NCBI RefSeq assembly: GCF_014203015.1
Contig: NZ_JACHIB010000005.1
Coordinates: 62,001-126,000 of the forward strand
Length of the DNA stretch: 64,000 nt
Direction of reading: 5' to 3'
DNA from: Castellaniella defragrans
GTDB lineage: Bacteria > Pseudomonadota > Gammaproteobacteria > Burkholderiales > Burkholderiaceae_B
Positions 58,779 through 64,000 of this stretch are shown here, piece by piece (position 1 is the first letter of the stretch; each line of letters begins with the position of its first letter). Position numbers and translations under genes: made by a program. The notes beneath the pieces were generated by a model, which searched no databases, was not told the DNA's origin, and saw only the letters and a program-made list of their open reading frames with translations.

Positions 58779-59417
58779 TCAGGCGGCGGTCGGGCCGGTT
58801 TTCTTCGGCGCGCGGCTGACGGCCGGATGGCCCGGCACGAAGAAGCGCAGCGGCTTGGCCGCCCATTCGCCCGCGTAGTCCACGCCGATGCGCGGGCCGG
58901 CGGCGATCTCGGCGGGCGGCGGGGCGTCGTCCCGCGCGAGCCACAGCGTGTCGCCGCACAGGTCGATGCCGTAGTGGTCGCGGGTGACGCCCATGGCGCG
59001 GCACAGCCGGCCGGGGCCACTGGTGGAGGCGTCCAGCCCCAGGACGGGCGCCAGGGCCCGCAGCAGCACGGCCGTGCCGCTGCCTTCGGGGCCGGTGACC
59101 ACGTTCATGCAGTGGTGCATGCCGTAGATCAGGTAGACGTAGGCGTGGCCCGGCGGCCCGAACATGGCCCGGGTGCGCGCCGTGCGGCCGCGCGCGGTGT
59201 GGGCCGCCAGGTCGCCGGGGCCGAGGTAGGCTTCCACTTCGACGATGCGGCCGATCCGCGGACCGGCCGGCGTGGCGTGCACCAGCAGGCGCCCCAGCAG
59301 GTCGCGGGCGACGGTTTCGACGGGGCGGTCGTAGAAGGCGCGGTCGAGCCGCCGGCAGTCGCCCTGGAGCGGATCCGCCGGCGTGACGAGCCTGGACAGC
59401 GGGGCGGTTGCGGCCAT
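58779..59417 (-). CDS. DNA-3-methyladenine glycosylase (alkyladenine, AAG/MPG type)
   Basis: A 212-residue base-excision repair enzyme of the eukaryote-like AAG family. LDRAFYDRPVETVARDLLGRLLV (in part, about 24-46), catalytic EVEAYLGPGDLAAH (about 60-74), MFGPPGHAYVYLIYGMHHCMNVVTG (in part, about 85-108), and LLRALAP (about 120). Start at 59417 overlaps the stop of the upstream deaminase as TGATG. Two-gene operon with it. Confidence 0.93.
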   Translation of the reverse strand: MAATAPLSRLVTPADPLQGDCRRLDRAFYDRPVETVARDLLGRLLVHATPAGPRIGRIVEVEAYLGPGDLAAHTARGRTARTRAMFGPPGHAYVYLIYGMHHCMNVVTGPEGSGTAVLLRALAPVLGLDASTSGPGRLCRAMGVTRDHYGIDLCGDTLWLARDDAPPPAEIAAGPRIGVDYAGEWAAKPLRFFVPGHPAVSRAPKKTGPTAA

Positions 59418-60457
59418 CAGCTGCGGCCCGCCGCGGCCCACAGCCGGTCCAGCAGCGGGGCCTGTTCGGTGTGCGGCAGGAACGAGGCCTTCAGGCTGTT
59501 GGCGGCCAGGGTGACGAGCTCGTCGCGCGCCAGGTCCAGGGCTTCGGCGCTGGCGATGTAGTTGTCCAGCAGGTAGCCGCCGAAATAGGCCGGGTCGTCG
59601 GAATTGAGGGTCACGATGGCGCCCGCCCGCAGCAGCTTGGCGAGGTTGTGGTCGCGCAGGTCGCGCACCACGCCCAGCTTCAGGTTCGACAGCGGGCAGA
59701 CCGTCAGGGGCACGCGGCGCCGGACCAGCTCCTGCACCAGTGCGGGATCCTCGCTGCTGCGCACGCCGTGGTCGATGCGGGCGACCTTGAGCGTGTCCAG
59801 CGCGCCGCGCACGTAGTCGGGCGGGCCTTCCTCGCCCGCGTGGGCCACCAGGCGAAAGCCCAGCGCCGCGCAGCGGGCGTAGACCCGGGCGAATTTTTCC
59901 GGCGGGTTGCCGCGTTCGGACGAGTCCAGGCCGATGCCGATCCACAGGTCGCCATAGGCTTCGCGCAGCGGCAGGGCGGCCTCCAGCGTGGCGAAGGCCT
60001 CGTCCTCGGACAGGTGGCGCAGGAAGCTGAGCAGCAGGTAGCCGCTGATGCCCAGGCCGCCGCGGGCCTCGCGCAGGGCGCGCGCCAGGCCGGCGAACAC
60101 GGTCTCCAGCGCGACGCCGCGCGCGGTGTGGGTCTGCGGGTCGAACATCAGTTCCGCGTGGACGACCCCGTCGGCCTGGGCGCGGCGCAGGTAGGCCATG
60201 GCCAGTTCGTAGAAATCCCGCTCGGTGACGAGCACGCCGGCGCCGGCGTAGTACACGTCGAGGAAGGACTGCAGGTCGGTGAAGCGGTAGGCATCGCGCA
60301 CGGCCTGGACGTCGGCGTAGGGCAGGGCGATGCCGTTGCGGCGGGCCAGCTCGAACATCAGTTCCGGTTCGAGCGTGCCTTCGATGTGCAGGTGCAGTTC
60401 GGCCTTGGGCAGGGCGCGCAGCCAGTCGCGCCATTCGTGATCGGGAGAGGCGGCCAT
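59417..60457 (-). CDS. Adenine deaminase (adenosine deaminase-fold, type 2)
   Basis: A 346-residue zinc-dependent deaminase. KAELHLHIEGTLEPE (HxH, about 19-30), HAGEEGPPDYVRGALD (about 200), IDHGVRSSEDP (about 222), and TLNSDDPAYFGGYLLDNY (about 280). The SDDPAYFGGY form is typical of adenine deaminases (yeast Aah1 type) rather than adenosine deaminases. Forms hypoxanthine from adenine for salvage. Start at 60457 is preferred over an ATG 63 nt upstream. Confidence 0.88.
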   Translation of the reverse strand: MAASPDHEWRDWLRALPKAELHLHIEGTLEPELMFELARRNGIALPYADVQAVRDAYRFTDLQSFLDVYYAGAGVLVTERDFYELAMAYLRRAQADGVVHAELMFDPQTHTARGVALETVFAGLARALREARGGLGISGYLLLSFLRHLSEDEAFATLEAALPLREAYGDLWIGIGLDSSERGNPPEKFARVYARCAALGFRLVAHAGEEGPPDYVRGALDTLKVARIDHGVRSSEDPALVQELVRRRVPLTVCPLSNLKLGVVRDLRDHNLAKLLRAGAIVTLNSDDPAYFGGYLLDNYIASAEALDLARDELVTLAANSLKASFLPHTEQAPLLDRLWAAAGRS

Positions 60458-60559
60458 CGGGATTCCAGTCGTGCTAGGCAGGCCTCCATTATAGGCGGGG
60501 GGCCACCTCGCGGCTTGCAAGGCGCTCGGATTCGATCGGCATGAAATGATCCGCAGGGA

Positions 60560-60931
60560 TCATTTCATGTAAGCCGCCCAGGCGAGCGTTAGCCAGGACA
60601 GGATCATCAGCAGCCCGCCCACCGGCGTGATGGCGCCCAGGGCGCGCGCGCCCGTCAGCACCATCGCGTACAGGCTGCCGCTGAAGACGATCAGGCCGGC
60701 CAGCATCAGGCCGCCCGCCCAGGCGGCCGGGGCGGGCGCCAGGCGCGGCGCCAGGGCCGCCACCAGCAGCAGCCCGGCGCCGTGGATCAGCTGGTAGTGG
60801 GCGGCCGTGCGCCAGACCTCCAGCAGTTCGGGGGCGACCAGGCGTTTCAGCCCGTGCGCACCGAAGGCGCCGGCCGCCACGCCCAGCGCCAGGACCAGGG
60901 CGCCGCACAGGATCAGGAAACGGGGAGTCAC
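60560..60931 (-). CDS. DUF423 family membrane protein
   Basis: A 123-residue protein with four hydrophobic segments and the family marks GAFGAHGLKRLVAPELLEVWRTAAHYQLIHGAGLLL (given in part as AHGLK... and AAHYQLIHG) and FSGSLYAMVLTG. GTG start with GGAGAC upstream; the longer frame from 61255 is antisense to the neighbouring gene. Function unknown in the family. Confidence 0.88.
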   Translation of the reverse strand: MTPRFLILCGALVLALGVAAGAFGAHGLKRLVAPELLEVWRTAAHYQLIHGAGLLLVAALAPRLAPAPAAWAGGLMLAGLIVFSGSLYAMVLTGARALGAITPVGGLLMILSWLTLAWAAYMK

Positions 60932-61052
60932 GTCGGGTCTCCGGGATGAAGGACGGATCGATTGTATCCGCGCGACCTGTCCGCCGCAGGGAATCGCGGG
61001 TAGACTGGGGTCGAGCGCGTCGGGGACGTGCGCGCGGCCGGAGGACACGAAC

Positions 61053-62696
61053 ATGGATCGCGAAGACATGGCGCAGTCGGCGCCCGGGGCCGACAACCAG
61101 GTGCCGGACCTGCCCGATTGCAATCTGTATCTCACCGACGAGGCCCTGGTCGCGGGCGTGCGCCGCGAAGGCGCCGGCGGCCGCGAGGCCGAGCTGGAAA
61201 CCTGGGGCGCCCGGCTGGGGCGCGCCGACCTGGCGCGGCTGGCGACCGAGGTCAACCGCCAGGGGCCGGCGCTGCGGGCCTACGACCGCCGGGGCGTGCG
61301 CATCGACGTGGTGGATTTTCATCCCGGCTGGACCGAATTCCTGTCGCTGGCCTTCGCCCAGGGCATGCACGGAGCCGCCTGGACCGAGCCGGGGCCGGGC
61401 GCCCACGTCGCCCGCGCGGCGCACTACCTGATGCACGGCCAGGTCGAGGCCGGTTCCCTGTGCCCGGTGACCATGACCAGCGCCGCGATTCCGCTGCTGG
61501 CGCGCGAATCCTGGTTCGCCACGGTCCGGCCGCTGCTCGCCAGCCGCGAATACGACGCGCACGACCGCCCGCTGGCGCAGAAGCGCGCGATGATGATCGG
61601 CATGGGCATGACCGAGCGCCAGGGCGGCTCGGACCTGCGCGCCAACCTCAGCCGCGCCGAGCCGCAGGGCGGGGGCTGGTTCCGCCTGACGGGCCACAAG
61701 TGGTTCTTCTCCTCGCCCATGTCGGATGCACACCTGGTGCTGGCGCGCGACGGCGACGGCCATTCCTGCTTCTACATGCCCCGCTGGCTGGACGGCGGCC
61801 GCCGCAATCCGGTGCGCATCCTGCGCCTCAAGGACAAGCTGGGCAACCGCTCCAACGCCAGCGCCGAGGTCGAGTTCGAGGACGCGCTGGCGCGCCGGAT
61901 CGGCGAGCCGGGCCGGGGCATCGCCACCCTGGTGGAAATGGCTTCCTACACCCGCCTGGACTGCGTGCTGGGCAGCGCGGCGCTGATGCGCCAGGCGCTG
62001 GTCCAGGGTATCCACCATGCCCGCCATCGGCGCGCCTTCGGCCGCCTGCTGATCGACCAGCCGCTGATGCGGCAGGTGCTGGCGGACCTGGTCCTGGAAA
62101 GCGAGGCCGCCACCGCCCTGGCGCTGCGCCTGGCGGGCGCCTTCGACCGCGCCGACCAGCCGGCCGAACAGGCGCTGCGCCGCCTGCTGACGCCGGCGGC
62201 GAAGTTCTGGGTCTGCAAGCGCGCCATCGACGTCACGGCCGAATGCATGGAGGTCTGGGGCGGCAACGGCTACGTCGAGGACGGCCCCATGGCGCGCCTG
62301 TACCGCGAGGCCCCGGTCAATTCCATCTGGGAAGGCTCGGGCAACGTCATGTGCCTGGACGTGCTGCGCGCCGCCCGCCAGGAGCCCCAGCTTGCCGCCC
62401 AGACGGTGGACGGGCTGGCGCGCGCCCATGCGGGCGAGCCGGCCCTGCGGGCCGCGGCCGACCGCCTGCTGGCGGCCCTGGCGCTCGGCGCCGAGGAGCA
62501 GCAGGCGATGGGCCGGATGATCGCCCGCGATCTGGTGCTGCTGGTCCAGGCCGACCTGCTGCTGCGCCATGCGCCGGAGGCGCTGTCGCGGGCCTTCGTG
62601 GACAGCCGCCTGGGCGCGCCCGGCGGCGATGCGTTCGGCGTGCGGCCGGTGGCGCTGGCCACGGACGCCCTGCTGCGGCGGGCCTGGCCGGAGTGA
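61053..62696 (+). CDS. aidB: Acyl-CoA dehydrogenase-family protein AidB-like
   Basis: A 547-residue flavoprotein close in length to E. coli AidB (541). LYLTDEALVAGVRREGA near residue 28, CPVTMTSAAIPLLAR (about 138), MTERQGGSDLRANLS (about 188), LTGHKWFFSSPMSDAHLVLAR (in part), TAECMEVWGGNGYVEDGPMARLYREAPVNSIWEGSGNVMCLD (in parts, about 392-435; no catalytic Glu of classic ACADs at that loop is certain). AidB protects DNA during alkylation stress; DNA glycosylase at 58779 is nearby but separate. GGAGGACACG precedes the start. Confidence 0.9.
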   Translation: MDREDMAQSAPGADNQVPDLPDCNLYLTDEALVAGVRREGAGGREAELETWGARLGRADLARLATEVNRQGPALRAYDRRGVRIDVVDFHPGWTEFLSLAFAQGMHGAAWTEPGPGAHVARAAHYLMHGQVEAGSLCPVTMTSAAIPLLARESWFATVRPLLASREYDAHDRPLAQKRAMMIGMGMTERQGGSDLRANLSRAEPQGGGWFRLTGHKWFFSSPMSDAHLVLARDGDGHSCFYMPRWLDGGRRNPVRILRLKDKLGNRSNASAEVEFEDALARRIGEPGRGIATLVEMASYTRLDCVLGSAALMRQALVQGIHHARHRRAFGRLLIDQPLMRQVLADLVLESEAATALALRLAGAFDRADQPAEQALRRLLTPAAKFWVCKRAIDVTAECMEVWGGNGYVEDGPMARLYREAPVNSIWEGSGNVMCLDVLRAARQEPQLAAQTVDGLARAHAGEPALRAAADRLLAALALGAEEQQAMGRMIARDLVLLVQADLLLRHAPEALSRAFVDSRLGAPGGDAFGVRPVALATDALLRRAWPE

Positions 62697-62784
62697 CGGG
62701 CGGCCCCATTACAATGGCCGGCAGCGGCCGCGCGTCCCGCGGAGGCCTCTCCTCGATCCGTCCTCGATCCGTCCTCGCTCCCCC

Positions 62785-63414
62785 ATGCCGATCTGCCGTT
62801 TTTTCTTCTCGCGCCGCGCCCGGCCCGGCCGCGCGGCTCCGCCGGGCGTCTGCGCCCGTGCCGCCCCGCCGGCGCTGCTGGCCGCCGTGCTGTTCCTGGC
62901 CGTGCCAGCCCCGGCGGCGCAGGCGGGCGAGCCTTATGCCCTGTCCGGCCGGGTCGTGGACGTGTCCGACGGCGACACCCTGACGCTGCTGGCGGGCCGC
63001 ACGCGCCATCGGGTGCGGCTGGCCAGCATCGACGCCCCCGAAACCGGCCATGGCCGCCGGCGGCCCGGCCAGCCGTTCGGCCAGGCCGCCCGCAAGGCCC
63101 TGGCCGAGCTGGTGGCCGGCCGCACGCTCACGCTGCATTGCTTCGAGCAGGACCGCTACGAGCGCGACGTCTGCGACGTGCCGCTGGCCGACGGCCGCAC
63201 CGCCAACCGCGCCATGGTCGAGGCCGGCCTGGCCTGGGCCAACCGGCAGGGCGGCGGCAAGTACCTTCGCGACGAGGCCATCGCGGATCTGGAACGCCGG
63301 GCGCGCGAGCGGCGCCTGGGCCTGTGGCGCCAGGCCGGAGCCGTCGCCCCCTGGGACTGGCGCTGGCAATGCTGGGACGCCCTTGAAAACGGCCGCCCCA
63401 CCTCCATCTGCTGA
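62785..63414 (+). CDS. Secreted thermonuclease-family (SNase-like) protein
   Basis: A 209-residue protein with a long Arg-rich signal peptide (about 1-47, ending AAQA) and an SNase domain: VVDVSDGDTLTLL (about 58), RLASIDAPETG (about 78), catalytic ERDVCDVPLADGRTANRAMVEAGLAW (in part, about 125-150). The Arg-Glu-Arg catalytic set is present as R-IDAPE and ERD. Degrades nucleic acid outside the cytoplasm. Only 2 nt separate it from the next gene. Confidence 0.9.
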   Translation: MPICRFFFSRRARPGRAAPPGVCARAAPPALLAAVLFLAVPAPAAQAGEPYALSGRVVDVSDGDTLTLLAGRTRHRVRLASIDAPETGHGRRRPGQPFGQAARKALAELVAGRTLTLHCFEQDRYERDVCDVPLADGRTANRAMVEAGLAWANRQGGGKYLRDEAIADLERRARERRLGLWRQAGAVAPWDWRWQCWDALENGRPTSIC

Positions 63415-63416
63415 CC

Positions 63417-63896
63417 ATGGCACTCAAAGTATTCGACCTCTCGTGCGAGCATGACCATGTCTTTGAAGGCTGGTTCTCGTCCCAGGACAGCTACCAGGAC
63501 CAGTTGGCCCGGGGGCTGGTGCGCTGTCCCGTCTGTCACAGCGGCCAGATCACGCGCCGGGTCTCGGCGCCGCATCTGAACGTCAGCCACCTGCGCGCAG
63601 AGCCGGCCCCGCGCGCCGAATCCGCGCCCCAGGCGCGGGCGGCGGTCGCGGCGCCGTCCGGCGACCAGATGGCCCGCCTGCAGGCCGAAGTCCTGCGCCA
63701 GATCCGCCGCATCGTGCGCCAGACCGACGACGTCGGCGCCCGCTTCGCCGACGAGGCCCGCCGCATGCACAGCGGCGAGATCGAGGAACGCCCCATCCGC
63801 GGCACGGCCTCGGCCGAGGAATGCCGCGAGCTGGTCGAGGAAGGCATTTCCATCATGCCGATCCCCGACATCCTGGACGACGACCGCCTGCAGTAG
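63417..63896 (+). CDS. DUF1178 family protein
   Basis: A 159-residue cytoplasmic protein. MALKVFDLSCEHDHVFEGWF with a CxxH-like pair at the N-terminus and CPVCHSG near residue 40 suggest a zinc ribbon; the C-terminus AEECRELVEEGISIMPIPDI is the conserved tail. Function unknown. Probably co-transcribed with the nuclease. Confidence 0.92.
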   Translation: MALKVFDLSCEHDHVFEGWFSSQDSYQDQLARGLVRCPVCHSGQITRRVSAPHLNVSHLRAEPAPRAESAPQARAAVAAPSGDQMARLQAEVLRQIRRIVRQTDDVGARFADEARRMHSGEIEERPIRGTASAEECRELVEEGISIMPIPDILDDDRLQ

Positions 63897-63917
63897 GCGC
63901 GGGCGATGGCGGGGCCG

Positions 63918-64000
63918 TCAGGCCCACGCGCGCATCAGTTCCGCGAAACGCTGCCCGGCCCAGCGCGCCGCCGCGCCCAGTTCCCGCCCTTGCGGCCAGA
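63918..64000 (-). CDS. Partial gene, C-terminus only; possibly flavodoxin/NAD(P)H oxidoreductase type
   Basis: The minus-strand frame ending with TGA at 63918-63920 reads WPQGRELGAAARWAGQRFAELMRAWA at its end, a helix-like C-terminus such as flavodoxin-fold reductases have (D...A...WGxRxAEL). The other two frames hit a stop or are less protein-like. Convergent with DUF1178. Confidence 0.5.
   Translation of the reverse strand, partial: WPQGRELGAAARWAGQRFAELMRAWA

Noticed and set aside
1-64000. Insertion sequences, prophage, integrase, attachment sites or rRNA
   Set aside because: No transposase, integrase or phage gene is encoded, and the single tRNA has no adjoining integrase or direct repeat of its 3' end that I can see.

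Overview
The window is chromosomal DNA from a very GC-rich Gram-negative bacterium. Gene content (clade I nosRZDFYLX, bioA with divergent bioF-bioHC-bioD, DctPQM TRAP transporter next to pxp genes, clsB/DUF3182, CIO-type cydAB with DUF2474, DUF1178) and heavy use of 1-4 nt stop/start overlaps point to a betaproteobacterium of the Burkholderiales, most like Alcaligenaceae (Bordetella/Achromobacter/Pigmentiphaga relatives). This placement is inferred from gene content only. No insertion sequence, integrase, rRNA, CRISPR array or replication origin was seen.

Layout. 1-13.6 kb: short operons for envelope, stress and reserve carbohydrate functions (MscS channel, DUF421, CinA-type amidohydrolase, alpha/beta hydrolase, a Pgi-like isomerase, endonuclease/phosphatase, PRC-barrel protein, ferritin-like protein, LPG-synthase-like membrane protein, ClsB, DUF3182, GlgA, a Cys-rich small protein). 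13.6-22.6 kb: a surface-glycan cluster with ugd, four glycosyltransferases plus a second GT9, a GmhB-type phosphatase and a UDP-xylose-synthase-like epimerase. 22.6-31.1 kb: FMN reductase, pirin, a TRAP transporter, a GntR regulator and 5-oxoprolinase genes (pxpA, fused pxpBC). 31.3-32.8 kb: orphan napGH. 32.9-40.1 kb: an AraC regulator convergent with a six-gene catabolic operon (SDR, StyA-like monooxygenase, outer-membrane channel, flavin reductase, cyclase-family hydrolase, CrtI-like oxidoreductase) that resembles indole-degradation clusters. 40.3-45.8 kb: biotin synthesis, including a BioH-BioC fusion. 46.9-49.4 kb: cyanide-insensitive-type quinol oxidase cydAB plus DUF2474. 49.5 kb: tRNA-Arg(ACG). 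49.7-58.6 kb: the complete nitrous oxide reductase operon. 58.8-64 kb: DNA repair and housekeeping genes (alkyladenine glycosylase, adenine deaminase, DUF423, AidB-like, thermonuclease, DUF1178).

The most striking signal is not a gene. A near-identical -24/-12 element, close to GGGCAYG-N4-TTGCT, stands in front of ten transcription units between 1.7 and 15.3 kb, and again in front of cydAB. It fits the sigma-54 consensus TGGCACG-N4-TTGCW, with GG and GC spaced identically in all eleven cases. This suggests one RpoN-dependent regulon joining envelope/osmotic functions, glycogen metabolism, a surface polysaccharide and a high-affinity terminal oxidase. No sigma-54 activator lies in the window. 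Other clear regulatory signals are FadR/GntR-type operators in front of both pxpA and the TRAP operon, and an FNR-like box upstream of nosR.

A second theme is in-frame short tandem repeats that give low-complexity linkers or tails in Pgi, ClsB, PxpBC and BioHC.
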